Translations under genes and position numbers: made by a program
Part shown: piece by piece, positions 26,419 through 35,369 of the stretch
Layout of the letters: every line of letters begins with the position of its first letter
Position numbering within the stretch: the first letter of the stretch is position 1
The notes under the pieces: generated by a model
What the model saw: only the letters and a program-made list of their open reading frames with translations
Databases searched by the model: none
Told to the model about the DNA's origin: nothing
Assembly: GCF_000745015.1 (NCBI RefSeq)
Contig: NZ_JQNA01000002.1
Location: 4,402,001-4,466,000, forward strand
DNA length: 64,000 nucleotides
Reading direction: 5' to 3'
DNA from: Burkholderia sp. 9120
Lineage (GTDB): Bacteria; Pseudomonadota; Gammaproteobacteria; Burkholderiales; Burkholderiaceae

Positions 26419-28533
26419 TCACGCGTTGACCACCGCCAGCGCCTCCTCTTCGTGCGCGCTTTCAATACGCCGGCACGCGGCCAGCATTTCCCGCAATGAA
26501 CTTGCGTAACACTCCGCGCCGAGGGCGCTTTGCAGATCGGCACTCCACTTGCCCGTATCCTGAGCGCCCCACAAGCCGACGACGATATGCACCTGTGGCA
26601 ACCTCGCGCGAAGCCGCCTGACCAGATAGCGCAAATGCGACGGAATGCCGTCGATCTGCAGGTAGAGAAGGCAAACGGTATCGACGTCGTCCGCGTCGAG
26701 CCGCTCTATCGCGGCCCGCGACGCGGCGTCGTGCGGCAAGGTCCGCGAGACGAAACCGTGCTTGCCAAGTAGCTGCAACAGAATCGTGGCCGCGAGCGGA
26801 TCGAGCGGCCCGCGTCCGGGTAGGCATAGCACGCGGTTTCGCGCTGGCTGAGAGGTGCTGCCTTCGCGTCCAGAGGGAGACTTTGCCGGCACTTCGAAGG
26901 TAGTGGCGAGCGGCTTGTCCGTTGCGACATTGCCGGTGGAAACGCCTTGCATCTTCAGTGGCTCGACTCGCCGCGCCGTGTTGCCTTGCACGCCGGCGCT
27001 CCGGTCTGCCTCAGCTTCGACGGACGCTGCGTCGGCAGCTTCCGGATCGTTCGGCGGCACGACGGGACTTATCGCGCTCCATGCCTCCTCCACCACCGGC
27101 GGCGCAGGCTCTTCGTCTTCGTAACCGTCGAGGCCATCCACCAGATCGTTGGTCGTCGATTCTATCCGCGCGAGTTGCGCCGCTGTCACGCTGCCGCGTT
27201 CCACGTCGTTGGCCGCGAGCTGCAAGCCCTTGATCGCCACCTCGTCGTAGTACGTCGACAACGAGCGGTCCCGCAACAGAATCTCGGCCTGTTCGATCGC
27301 TTCGTCCGGATCGCCCGCGAGCGCACGCTGGTAGAAATTCTCGACGGGAGTCAGCGCGGGCTGATCGCCGAGCAATACGTCGAGAAACTCCAGACGCCGC
27401 ACATGACGACCCAGCACCAGCAGACACAACGTGAGCGGCGTCGACAGAATCAGCCCGATCGGCCCCCAGATCCAGCTCCAGAAAATCGCCGCGACCACCA
27501 CGGAAAACGGCGAGAGTCCGGTGCTGCGTCCGTATAGCAGCGGCTCGACCACCTGCCCGACCAGCAGTTCGACGGTCGCGAACAGCGCCAGCGAGCCGAT
27601 CGCCATCGCCCAGCCGGGACTCACGGCGGCAGCGAGCGCGGTGGCCAGCGTCGCCGAAATCCAGATGCCGACATACGGCACGAGCCGCAGCAACGCCGCG
27701 AGAATGCCCCACAGAATCGGACTCGGCACGCCGATCAGAAACAGCCCCGTGCCGATCACCACGCCGACGCCCGCGTTCAGTCCCAACTGCGAAACGAAAT
27801 AGCGACTCAGACGCCCAGCGGCTTCATCCATCACCGTTGTCGTGCGATGCAAATCACGCGAGCCGAACAACCGGATCGCGCGGTCGCGCAAATCGTCACG
27901 TTGCAACAGGATCACGATCATCACGACGAACACGATGAACGCGGTTTCGAGCGGACTGATCGCGGGCGACAACACCCGGCGCGCCAGTTCGAACGGCGTC
28001 GGTATCGGCTCGCGCACTTCCACAGGCACGGCGGCCGGCGCGTGCGCCGTACCGGGCGACGCGCTGCCGCGCAACGGCTCCGCTGGCGGCGGTTCGCTGG
28101 TCACGCGTTGCAGCGCCTGGCCAGCCGCGCCCGCAAAACGGTCGAGCTTGCCGATCGTCAAGCTATGCACGGTTTCCATCTTGTGTTGAATGGTCGCCTG
28201 ATAGCGCGGCATGCCGGCCGCCAGATCGCTCAACTGGGTGGCGATCAGCGTGCCGAGCAGGCCGATCACGGAGACCGACACCAGCACGGCGGCGAAGACG
28301 GACGCGACATGGCCCAGCCGCAGACGCGCTAGCGCATCCACCAGCGGCGCGACCAGAAAGCTGAGCAGAATCGCGAGCGTGATCGGTATCAGCACCGCGC
28401 TCGCGAAGTACAAACAGGCAACCACCGCCATGCCGACCGCCAGCGCGATCAGACTGTCGATGCCGAAGGCGGCGGGCGGCGCCTGAATCCGGGTGGCGGG
28501 CCGCGCGCCGCGTGGGTCGGGTAGGTCTTTCAT
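26419..28533 (-). CDS. AI-2E/PerM family permease with long C-terminal extension
   Basis: The 704-residue protein carries an N-terminal AI-2E (UPF0118) transporter domain at about residues 28-375, with seven to eight hydrophobic segments and the typical ILWGILAALLRLVPYVG region and later FWSWIWGPIGLILSTPLT. Standard members are 350-380 residues. The extra 330 residues form a helical region (about 385-470), an acidic/Pro linker and a final alpha/beta segment (about 575-690) starting RVLCLPGRGPLDPLAATILL that resembles a B12-binding-like Rossmann fold, although no cobalamin His motif is evident. The substrate is unknown. The stop lies close to the convergent efflux operon end. Confidence 0.85.
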   Translation of the reverse strand: MKDLPDPRGARPATRIQAPPAAFGIDSLIALAVGMAVVACLYFASAVLIPITLAILLSFLVAPLVDALARLRLGHVASVFAAVLVSVSVIGLLGTLIATQLSDLAAGMPRYQATIQHKMETVHSLTIGKLDRFAGAAGQALQRVTSEPPPAEPLRGSASPGTAHAPAAVPVEVREPIPTPFELARRVLSPAISPLETAFIVFVVMIVILLQRDDLRDRAIRLFGSRDLHRTTTVMDEAAGRLSRYFVSQLGLNAGVGVVIGTGLFLIGVPSPILWGILAALLRLVPYVGIWISATLATALAAAVSPGWAMAIGSLALFATVELLVGQVVEPLLYGRSTGLSPFSVVVAAIFWSWIWGPIGLILSTPLTLCLLVLGRHVRRLEFLDVLLGDQPALTPVENFYQRALAGDPDEAIEQAEILLRDRSLSTYYDEVAIKGLQLAANDVERGSVTAAQLARIESTTNDLVDGLDGYEDEEPAPPVVEEAWSAISPVVPPNDPEAADAASVEAEADRSAGVQGNTARRVEPLKMQGVSTGNVATDKPLATTFEVPAKSPSGREGSTSQPARNRVLCLPGRGPLDPLAATILLQLLGKHGFVSRTLPHDAASRAAIERLDADDVDTVCLLYLQIDGIPSHLRYLVRRLRARLPQVHIVVGLWGAQDTGKWSADLQSALGAECYASSLREMLAACRRIESAHEEEALAVVNA

Positions 28534-28539
28534 TGCCGA

Positions 28540-28779
28540 CTACTTGGCGGGCTCCTTTGCCGCTTCTTTGGCGGATTGTCGGGTGGGCGGTTCCTCCACG
28601 CCTTCATCGCCATGTCCCGCTACCGGCTTACTCTTGCCCAGCGGCGTATTCTGTTCGACCTCGGCGCGTGCCTGTTCCCAATACTCGTCAGGCGGGCCCT
28701 TCGTGCCGGTGGCTTGCTCCCACAGGTAATAGGCGCGCTCGCGAATCTGTTCCTCTTGAGAGGTTGTGTCCTGTTCCAT
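28540..28779 (-). CDS. DUF2934-like small protein
   Basis: The 79-residue protein contains EEQIRERAYYLWEQATGTKG, a hallmark block of DUF2934 proteins, followed by PPDEYWEQARAEVE and a Lys/Glu-rich tail. These are short cytoplasmic proteins of unknown function found in rhizobia and Burkholderia. GAGGTGA lies before the ATG at 28779. It sits six bases upstream of the permease start at 28533 on the same strand, so the two are probably co-transcribed. The 16-nt element shared with the esterase upstream region lies about 100 bases upstream. Confidence 0.8.
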   Translation of the reverse strand: MEQDTTSQEEQIRERAYYLWEQATGTKGPPDEYWEQARAEVEQNTPLGKSKPVAGHGDEGVEEPPTRQSAKEAAKEPAK

Positions 28780-28879
28780 TTGATCACCTCGGTTAGACCT
28801 GACGAAAACCGGTATCGGTTGTGCTGCGCGCCGGCCGCACAAAAACATCGGCGGCCACGCGCGCAGTTGCAGGCAATCG

Positions 28880-28895
28880 AGCAAGCGCTATACCC
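28880..28895 (-). promoter_or_regulatory. Copy 2 of a 16-nt element shared by two upstream regions
   Basis: Identical to the element at 12678-12693 and in the same orientation, 101-116 bases upstream of the DUF2934 start. Read on the plus strand it also forms TATACC preceded at 16 bases by TTGCAG, a possible promoter in the other direction, but the next gene there is on the minus strand. Which reading is functional cannot be decided from sequence. Confidence 0.3.
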
Positions 28896-28947
28896 GGCTA
28901 TTCAAATGCTTCGGGGTCGTGCGCTTCGTCGGTCCATTGATGCGATG

Positions 28948-31164
28948 TCACGCCGCGTCGGGCGTTTCGCTTTCGTCCGTGGTGAGCTGTTCTTCGAGGC
29001 GGTCGAACACGCGTTGCGTCGCGCGGCTCGGCGCTTCGAGCGCGAACAGCAGTAGCGAGCGCGCCGTCACCTGGTACGCGTCGCCCGCGCTGAACTGCGG
29101 CAACTCGGCGCGCACCGGCATATTGGTGTCCAGCAGACAGGTCCACTGATCGCCCTCGGGAATATCGGGCAGCGTGAAATTGACGACGTCGTGATGTGCG
29201 TTCAGCACCAGCATCAACGTCGCATCCGAAGCCGGCCGGCGAATCCCGCTCGCCTGCGCGCGGCCGTCGATCACGAGGCCGAAGCAGCGCATCGACGGAT
29301 CGTCCCACTGTTCCTGCGACAGATCCGTGCCGTCGGGCGACAGCCAGCGCGCGTCGGTGACTTCCAGCGCCTCGTTGAATTCGCCGCTCAGAAAACGCCC
29401 ACGCCGCAGTACCGGCAAACGATGCCGCAAGGTGGTCAGATTCTTGACGAACTCGGTGAGCGCGCGGCCGTCGTCGTCGATCGCCTCCCAATCGACCCAA
29501 CTGATCTCGTTGTCCTGGCAATAGGCGTTGTTATTGCCTTGTTGCGTGCGACCGAATTCGTCGCCCGCGAGAATCATCGGCGTGCCTTGCGACAGCAGCA
29601 GCGTGGCCAGCAGATTGCGTTTCTGGCGCTCACGCTGCTGACGGATCTCGGCGTCGTCGGTCGGGCCTTCCTCGCCCATGTTCCACGACTTGTTGTCCGA
29701 GTGGCCGTCTTTGTTGTCCTCGCCGTTGGCCTCGTTGTGCTTGTCGTTGTACGAGACCAGATCGTTCAGCGTGAAGCCGTCGTGCGCGGCGACGAAATTC
29801 ACGCTCGCCCACGGACGCCGTCCGCGATGATTGAACTTGTCGCCCGAACCGGTCAGCCGGGTGGCGAGATCGGCGACCTTGCCTTCGTCGCCCTTCCAGT
29901 ATTCGCGCACGGTGTCGCGAAAGCGGTCGTTCCATTCCGCCCAGCCCGGCGGAAAGCCGCCCACCTGATAACCGCCGGGGCCGCAGTCCCATGGCTCGGC
30001 GATCAGGCGCACGCTCGATAGCACCGGGTCTTGCCGGCAGCTATCGAGAAAGCCGCCGCCTTCGTCGAAACCGTGGGTTTCACGGCCGAGAATCGTCGCC
30101 AGGTCGAAGCGGAAACCATCCACCTTCATTTCCGTCACCCAGTAGCGCAAGCTGTCGGTCACCATTTGCAGCACCCGCGGATGCGACAGGTTCAGCGTAT
30201 TGCCGGTGCCGGTGTCGTTGATGTAATAGCGCGGCTCGTCGGGCATCAAACGGTAGTACGACGCGTTGTCGATGCCCTTGAACGAGATCGTCGGGCCGCG
30301 TTCGTTGCCTTCGGCGGTGTGGTTGTAGACCACGTCGAGAATGACTTCGAGATTGTTGTTGTGAATGCGGTCGACCATTTCCTTGAACTCGGCCACCGAA
30401 TCCGTCGACGATGCGAAGAAACGCGGATCGGCCGCGAAAAAGCCGATCGTGTTGTAACCCCAGTAGTTGGTGAGACCTTTGTCGAGCAGATAGCTGTCGT
30501 TGACGAAGGTCTGGATCGGCATCAATTCGATCGACGTCGCGCCGAGGTTGCGAATGTAGTCGAGCACGGGCTGCTGGCCAAGGCCGGCAAAGGTGCCGCG
30601 CAAAGCCTCAGGCACGTCCGGATGACGTTTGGTAAAACCTCGCACGTGGGTTTCGTAGAAGATCACGCGCTCCCACGGCAACGCGTTGCGCTCAGGGTGG
30701 CTCCACGAGAAATTGGCGTCGACCACCTTGCACTTCGGCACGAACGGCGCGCTGTCGCGTTCATCGAACGATAGATCGCCCTCTTCCGAGCCGAGCGTAT
30801 AGCCGAAGATTTCCGGCGCCCATTTGAGTTCGCCGATATGCGCCTTGGCATACGGGTCGAGCAGCAGTTTGTTCGGATTGAAACGGTGACCTTGTTCCGG
30901 TTCGTAAGGGCCATGCACGCGGTAACCGTAGATCGCGCCGGGCTTGAGTCCGGGCACGAAGACATGCCACACCTCGTCGGTATATTCGGGCAGTTCGATG
31001 CGTTCGATTTCGTCCGTGCCGGTGTCGTCGAACAGACACAGTTCGACCTTGGTGGCGTGCGCCGAGAACAGCGCAAAGTTCACACCGCTGCCATTCCATG
31101 TCGCGCCGAGTGGGAACGGCGTGCCTTCGGCAATGCGCATCGAGAAGTTGGCCTGGGATGACAT
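28948..31164 (-). CDS. glgX: Glycogen debranching enzyme (isoamylase type)
   Basis: The 738-residue enzyme hydrolyses alpha-1,6 branches of glycogen or limit dextrin. An N-terminal CBM48 domain (about 5-110; TPFPLGATWNGSGVNFALFS) precedes a GH13 catalytic barrel with VILDVVYNHT (region I), DGFRFDLATILG (region II, nucleophile Asp), RLIAEPWDCG (region III, Glu) and NFVAAHDGFTLNDLV (region IV). The C-terminal beta domain follows from about 610. The start at 31164 has AGGAA; in-frame sequence further upstream is not protein-like. No other glycogen gene is in the window. Codons and length fit a normal intact gene. Confidence 0.95.
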   Translation of the reverse strand: MSSQANFSMRIAEGTPFPLGATWNGSGVNFALFSAHATKVELCLFDDTGTDEIERIELPEYTDEVWHVFVPGLKPGAIYGYRVHGPYEPEQGHRFNPNKLLLDPYAKAHIGELKWAPEIFGYTLGSEEGDLSFDERDSAPFVPKCKVVDANFSWSHPERNALPWERVIFYETHVRGFTKRHPDVPEALRGTFAGLGQQPVLDYIRNLGATSIELMPIQTFVNDSYLLDKGLTNYWGYNTIGFFAADPRFFASSTDSVAEFKEMVDRIHNNNLEVILDVVYNHTAEGNERGPTISFKGIDNASYYRLMPDEPRYYINDTGTGNTLNLSHPRVLQMVTDSLRYWVTEMKVDGFRFDLATILGRETHGFDEGGGFLDSCRQDPVLSSVRLIAEPWDCGPGGYQVGGFPPGWAEWNDRFRDTVREYWKGDEGKVADLATRLTGSGDKFNHRGRRPWASVNFVAAHDGFTLNDLVSYNDKHNEANGEDNKDGHSDNKSWNMGEEGPTDDAEIRQQRERQKRNLLATLLLSQGTPMILAGDEFGRTQQGNNNAYCQDNEISWVDWEAIDDDGRALTEFVKNLTTLRHRLPVLRRGRFLSGEFNEALEVTDARWLSPDGTDLSQEQWDDPSMRCFGLVIDGRAQASGIRRPASDATLMLVLNAHHDVVNFTLPDIPEGDQWTCLLDTNMPVRAELPQFSAGDAYQVTARSLLLFALEAPSRATQRVFDRLEEQLTTDESETPDAA

Positions 31165-31341
31165 AGCGTTTCCTGTGAAAGCATGGGCGCTTGCGCGCGA
31201 GTTGGGCTCGCTGATGTAGCAACTTCCAGACCTGAGAGGGTGCGAGGCACAACTGAGGCACAACTCTTGCAGCCGGCAAGGTGGAATCGGATCCATCACG
31301 CGCCGCAATGAGCGCCCACTACATCAGGGAGAAAACACATC

Positions 31342-31746
31342 ATGCGCCGACTTCATCTCAAACCGCTTGTCGCCTCCGCGCTGCTGCTCGGCGCGCTGAC
31401 AGGCTACGGCAATGCCTACGCACAAGGGGCGCCCCAGGCGATTACGGAAAAACGCACGGACGTGGTCCAACTCGCGAGTGGGTATAGGGCGTCGAAGCTG
31501 AACGGCGCTGACGTCTACAACAGGAATAAAGACACCATCGGCACGCTAGACGACCTGATCGTGTCGCCGAGCGGCGATCGCGGCACCTACGCAATCCTTT
31601 CCGTTGGCGGTTTTCTTGGCATGGGCAAGCATCTGGTGGCCGTGCCGTTCAACGATTTGCAGATCAATAACCGGCGGGTTGTGCTGCCGGATGCCACCAA
31701 GAAATCGCTTGAGGCGTTGCCGGAGTTTAAGTACGCGCCAGATTGA
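31342..31746 (+). CDS. Exported PRC-barrel protein
   Basis: The 134-residue protein has a signal peptide (LKPLVASALLLGALTGYGNAYA, cleavage near residue 28) and a PRC-barrel domain at about 48-125, including LNGADVYNRNKDTIGTLDDL and FLGMGKHLVAVPFNDLQI. PRC-barrels mediate small-ligand or RNA/protein contacts; exported single-domain forms are frequent in stress-related gene sets of Burkholderia. GGGAGAA lies upstream. It is divergent from glgX, with 177 bases between them to hold both promoters. The exact role is unknown. Confidence 0.88.
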   Translation: MRRLHLKPLVASALLLGALTGYGNAYAQGAPQAITEKRTDVVQLASGYRASKLNGADVYNRNKDTIGTLDDLIVSPSGDRGTYAILSVGGFLGMGKHLVAVPFNDLQINNRRVVLPDATKKSLEALPEFKYAPD

Positions 31747-31773
31747 TCGATCCGCGAGAATTGCGGTCGGGCA

Positions 31774-32808
31774 TTATTCTTCGTGCTTGATGTTCAGGCG
31801 CAATCGGGCTGCCGCGATCGACTGATGGAGCTTGGCCTGCAGGGTTTCCCGTGGGGGCAAAACGGTCAGATACTCCGCAACGTGAATGCCGCTCTTGTCG
31901 AGTTCGAGCAATTCGATTTGTTCCTGCTTTTTTCCCGCGCAGAGAATGATGCCGAGCGGCGGCTGCTCGTCCGCCTCCTGTTCGTGTTTTGCCAGCCAGC
32001 GAAGATACAGTTCCATCTGGCTCTTGTATTCGGCCTTGAAAGCGCCGAGCTTCAGTTCGACCGCTACCAAACGCTTGAGCTTGCGGTTATAAAAGAGCAA
32101 ATCGATGTAGAAGTCATCGTTGTCGATCTGCAGTCGCTTCTGGCGCGCTACAAATGTAAATCCCGCGCCCAGTTCAAGCAGAAATTGCTCCATTTCCCGC
32201 AGGATGGCGTCCTCGAGATCCCGTTCCAGGTAATGATCGTTCAGTCCAAGAAAATCAAGAATATACGGGTCTTTCAGCAACACGTCCGGCGACACGCGCT
32301 GCTCCTGCCGCAATTGCGCGAGGTCGTGTCTTACGGCCTCATCGGGCCGCCGCGAAATCGCCGTGCGCTCGAATAGCATCGAACTGATACGCTCCTGCAA
32401 CTGTCGTGACGACCAACGTTCGAGCCGGCACAATTCGAGGTAAAACTCGCGTTTCAGCGGATCCTCGATGTACAGGAGCGCCTTGATGTGCGTCCAACTC
32501 AATTCTCTCCGCACCGCGGAGAGAATGTTGTCATCGGGAAAAATCTCGGCGGCCCGCAGGCAATGACGCAACTGCTGCGCACTCCAGCCGCGCCCATATT
32601 CCGCGGTGAGGGTTCGCGCAAGCGATGCAATCACCTGCTGTCCGTACTCAGCGCGCGCACCATTAAGCACCTCCGCGCGAATGCACCGTCCCACCTGCCA
32701 GTACAGCAGGGTTAGCTCTGCATTGACGGCGGCTGCGGCGCGCTCCCGCGCCGAATCGATCAGCTGTCGGACTTCGGAAAGTAGAGGGGCATGCGTAAGG
32801 GCGCTCAT
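31774..32808 (-). CDS. YhcG/DUF1016-family PDDEXK nuclease
   Basis: The 344-residue protein has an N-terminal helical DUF1016_N domain (about 5-150) with GWSAQQLRHCLRAAE, LSWTHIKALLYIEDPLKREFY and WSSRQLQERISS. It continues with a PDDEXK-like nuclease domain (about 170-335) containing DDFYIDLLFYNRKLKRLVAVELKLG, where the Asp and the E-x-K supply the catalytic core. YhcG-type proteins are linked to DNA metabolism and mobile DNA, with no settled cellular role. Local base composition is lower in GC than the neighbours, which suggests acquisition. Its ATG overlaps the stop of a short upstream frame by four bases. Confidence 0.88.
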   Translation of the reverse strand: MSALTHAPLLSEVRQLIDSARERAAAAVNAELTLLYWQVGRCIRAEVLNGARAEYGQQVIASLARTLTAEYGRGWSAQQLRHCLRAAEIFPDDNILSAVRRELSWTHIKALLYIEDPLKREFYLELCRLERWSSRQLQERISSMLFERTAISRRPDEAVRHDLAQLRQEQRVSPDVLLKDPYILDFLGLNDHYLERDLEDAILREMEQFLLELGAGFTFVARQKRLQIDNDDFYIDLLFYNRKLKRLVAVELKLGAFKAEYKSQMELYLRWLAKHEQEADEQPPLGIILCAGKKQEQIELLELDKSGIHVAEYLTVLPPRETLQAKLHQSIAAARLRLNIKHEE

Positions 32809-33026
32809 GCTGGATCAGTCTCGCGTGTCAGAAAAATGGCGTTATTAGCTTCCTCATGCCACGGTGACTTGATCGGAGCATTGCCACCGCGTTGTTCATG
32901 AATGAAGACCGACACGTTACCGGATCGTGACCCTACCGGCAAACCAAGCAGCAGGTGCAACGCTTGGACACGCTCCATCGCGGGGGGCGTAGCAGTTCGC
33001 TGGTGAGAAACAGGGCTTTCAACCAC
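32805..33026 (-). CDS. Doubtful 73-residue frame coupled to the DUF1016 gene
   Basis: The frame starts with GTG, ends in an ATGA overlap with the DUF1016 nuclease start, and includes LHLLLGLPVGSRSGNVSVFIHEQRGGNAPI. No family is recognised and there is no obvious ribosome binding site. Its compositional similarity to the nuclease gene and the overlap are the only support. It may equally be upstream regulatory or remnant sequence. Confidence 0.25.
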   Translation of the reverse strand: MVESPVSHQRTATPPAMERVQALHLLLGLPVGSRSGNVSVFIHEQRGGNAPIKSPWHEEANNAIFLTRETDPA

Positions 33027-33035
33027 AAGTCGCCC

Positions 33036-33476
33036 TTACGGCGGCCCGGCCGCATGCAGTGCCGCCGCCGATTCCAGCACCCGCAACAGCCGTTCCGGCG
33101 TCAGCGGCTTCGCGCAATGCGCATCGAAACCGACCGCCTTCGCACGCGCCCGATCATCGCGCGACGCGAAAGCCGTACACGCCACCAGCAACATATGCGA
33201 AGTGTCCGGATGCGCGCGCAGACGCCGCGCCAGCTCCAGCCCATCCAGCCCCGGCATCTTGATGTCCAGCACGACGGCAAACGGCTGCCATTCGCACGCC
33301 ATGTCGCACACGGCGTGCGGATCTTCCAGCGCGCGGCATTCGAAGCCGTCCGCGTTCAGCAGCATCTGCAAGGCCTCCGCCGCTTCACGGTAGTCGTCCA
33401 CCACCAGCACGCGACGATGCGAAGCCATGGCGTACTGAATCGGCCGCCACACTACGACGTCGTCGTTGTCGTCCAT
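33036..33476 (-). CDS. Stand-alone response regulator receiver protein
   Basis: The 146-residue protein contains a single receiver domain (about 20-138): acidic pocket VLVVDDYREAAEAL, phospho-acceptor Asp in VVLDIKMPGLDG, Thr-equivalent in VACTAF and Lys in HCAKPLTPERLL. No output domain is present, so it acts by protein contact or in a phosphorelay. GAGG lies about 12 bases before the ATG at 33476; a later start at 33428 is possible. No kinase is adjacent, although three hybrid kinases lie elsewhere in the window. Confidence 0.85.
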   Translation of the reverse strand: MDDNDDVVVWRPIQYAMASHRRVLVVDDYREAAEALQMLLNADGFECRALEDPHAVCDMACEWQPFAVVLDIKMPGLDGLELARRLRAHPDTSHMLLVACTAFASRDDRARAKAVGFDAHCAKPLTPERLLRVLESAAALHAAGPP

Positions 33477-33686
33477 TCGGTCATCGAGCCTCACCCTGTT
33501 CTCCTTATTCTTCCGGCGCCCTGTGCGCGCAACCCGCGGCGTATTCGCAAGATTCGCTCCCGCGATCCGGCAAACTGCGTCTCTCATCGGATGAACTCGC
33601 AGACGCGGGTCACGTCGATAGCATGCAGTCAACTGGGGGCGCGTCAATAAAAGACAGCGGGTTTTCCAGGGTTTCCGCTCTGAGGG

Positions 33687-35369
33687 TTATCCCGTTCGAT
33701 CGTCGATAAATCCTTTGAGCATAACGAGCGTGTCGGCGTCGTCGATGGTTTTGTCGGTACGCCAGCGCAGCATGCGTGGAAAACGGACCGCCACACCCGA
33801 TTTATGGCGCGGGCTCGCCTGAATGCCTTCGAAGCCGATTTCAAACACCAGGGTGGGCGTAACGCTGCGCACGGGGCCGAATTTTTCGATCGTGGTCTTG
33901 CGCACGATCGCGTCGACCTGGCGCATCTCGTCGTCGGTGAGACCCGAATAGGCCTTCGCGAACGGCACGAGCGTACGCACGCCGTTCGCTTCGTCCCAGA
34001 CCGCGAACGTGAAGTCCGTGTAGAGACTCGCGCGGCGGCCGTGACCGCGTTGCGCGTAGAGCAGCACGGCGTCTACCGCGTAGGGATCAATCTTCCACTT
34101 CCACCAGGTGCCCGATGCTTTGGTGCGGCCTACGCCATACATCGAGTCGCGCTCTTTCAGCATCAGACCTTCCACGCCACGCGCGCGGCTTTCCTCGCGC
34201 AGTGTGGCGAGCGTCTGCCAGTCCGGCGCGTCGATCGACGGCGAGACGCGCAGCAGATCGCGCGCCAGCGTGCCGTCTATCGACACGGCCAACGCGTCGA
34301 GTTGTGCGCGCCGTTGCGCAAGCGGCGTGGTGCGCAGATCCTTGCCTTGCGCTTCGAGCAGGTCGTAGGCGAGCAAGGTGGCGGGCGAATCGGCGAGAAT
34401 CTTTTTCGTTAGCGTTTTCCGCGCAATACGCGGTTGCAGCCGCGCGAACGGCAAAGGCGCACTCGCGCCCGGCTGCCATGCGAGGATTTCGCCGTCGATC
34501 ACGTAGCCGTCCGGCAACGCGTCGCCGAGCGCCGCGACTTCGGGAAAGCGGTCCGTGATCAACTCTTCGCCGCGCGACCACAGCCAGACGCGCCCATCGC
34601 GTTTGACCAACTGTGCGCGTATGCCGTCCCACTTCCATTCGATCTGCCAGAGCGACGGCCCGCCGAGCGTCGCCGGATCGGCCTGCAACGGATGGGCGAG
34701 AAAGAACGGATACGGCAGGCCGAGATCGCTGTCGTGCCTGAACTCGCCGTGCTGCGCGTCGCCGTCTTCGTCCGTGGCTTGTGGCGCGATCAGACGCAGA
34801 TAGCGCGCGGCGTCGGGCTTCTGCTGCGAGTCGGTCCAACCGACCATGCGTTGCGCGATCCGCTTAGGGTCGACGCCCGCGACTTCCGCTAACGCCCTCA
34901 CCACCAGTTGCCGCGCCACGCCGACCCGAAAGCCGCCGCCGATCAGTTTGGTCAGCAGAAAACGGCCGCTCCAGTCGAGTTCGTCCCAATAGCTGAGCAA
35001 ACGCGTGCGCAGTTCGTCGGGCGCGATGCCGCGCAGCGGCAGCACGCGTTGCTCGATCCATTGCGTGAGCCCGAGTTCGGAACTGCGTTGCGCGGGCGGC
35101 AAGATATGCGCGATGGTCTCGGCCAGATCGCCGACCGCGTGATACGACTCTTCGAATAGCCACGGCGGCAGGCCGGCCCGTTCGCGCGCGATCTCGCTCA
35201 ACTGACGGGTGGGCACCGATTGACGTGGCTTGCCGCCGGCCAGGAAGTACGATGCCCACGCGGCGTCTTCCGGCGCGGCCACGGAGAAATAGGCGGTCAG
35301 CGCTTCGAGTTTGTCGTGCGTGGAGGTGCTGGCGTCGAGCGCGGTGTAGAGGGCGGCGAAGCGGTTCAT
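33687..35369 (-). CDS. ATP-dependent DNA ligase
   Basis: The 560-residue enzyme has an N-terminal helical DNA-binding domain (about 1-200) and an adenylation domain with nucleotidyltransferase motif I EWKWDGIRAQLVKRDG (adenylated Lys at about residue 247), VIDGEILAWQ (motif III) and GLMLKERDSMYGVGRTKASGTWWKWK (motifs IV/V), then an OB domain ending in motif VI-like RFPRMLRWR. It seals nicks in DNA using ATP, beside the NAD-dependent LigA expected elsewhere. Its ATG overlaps the stop of the exonuclease gene by four bases, showing tight coupling. Ligases of this type are found with a metallo-beta-lactamase exonuclease in a repair cassette. Confidence 0.94.
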   Translation of the reverse strand: MNRFAALYTALDASTSTHDKLEALTAYFSVAAPEDAAWASYFLAGGKPRQSVPTRQLSEIARERAGLPPWLFEESYHAVGDLAETIAHILPPAQRSSELGLTQWIEQRVLPLRGIAPDELRTRLLSYWDELDWSGRFLLTKLIGGGFRVGVARQLVVRALAEVAGVDPKRIAQRMVGWTDSQQKPDAARYLRLIAPQATDEDGDAQHGEFRHDSDLGLPYPFFLAHPLQADPATLGGPSLWQIEWKWDGIRAQLVKRDGRVWLWSRGEELITDRFPEVAALGDALPDGYVIDGEILAWQPGASAPLPFARLQPRIARKTLTKKILADSPATLLAYDLLEAQGKDLRTTPLAQRRAQLDALAVSIDGTLARDLLRVSPSIDAPDWQTLATLREESRARGVEGLMLKERDSMYGVGRTKASGTWWKWKIDPYAVDAVLLYAQRGHGRRASLYTDFTFAVWDEANGVRTLVPFAKAYSGLTDDEMRQVDAIVRKTTIEKFGPVRSVTPTLVFEIGFEGIQASPRHKSGVAVRFPRMLRWRTDKTIDDADTLVMLKGFIDDRTG

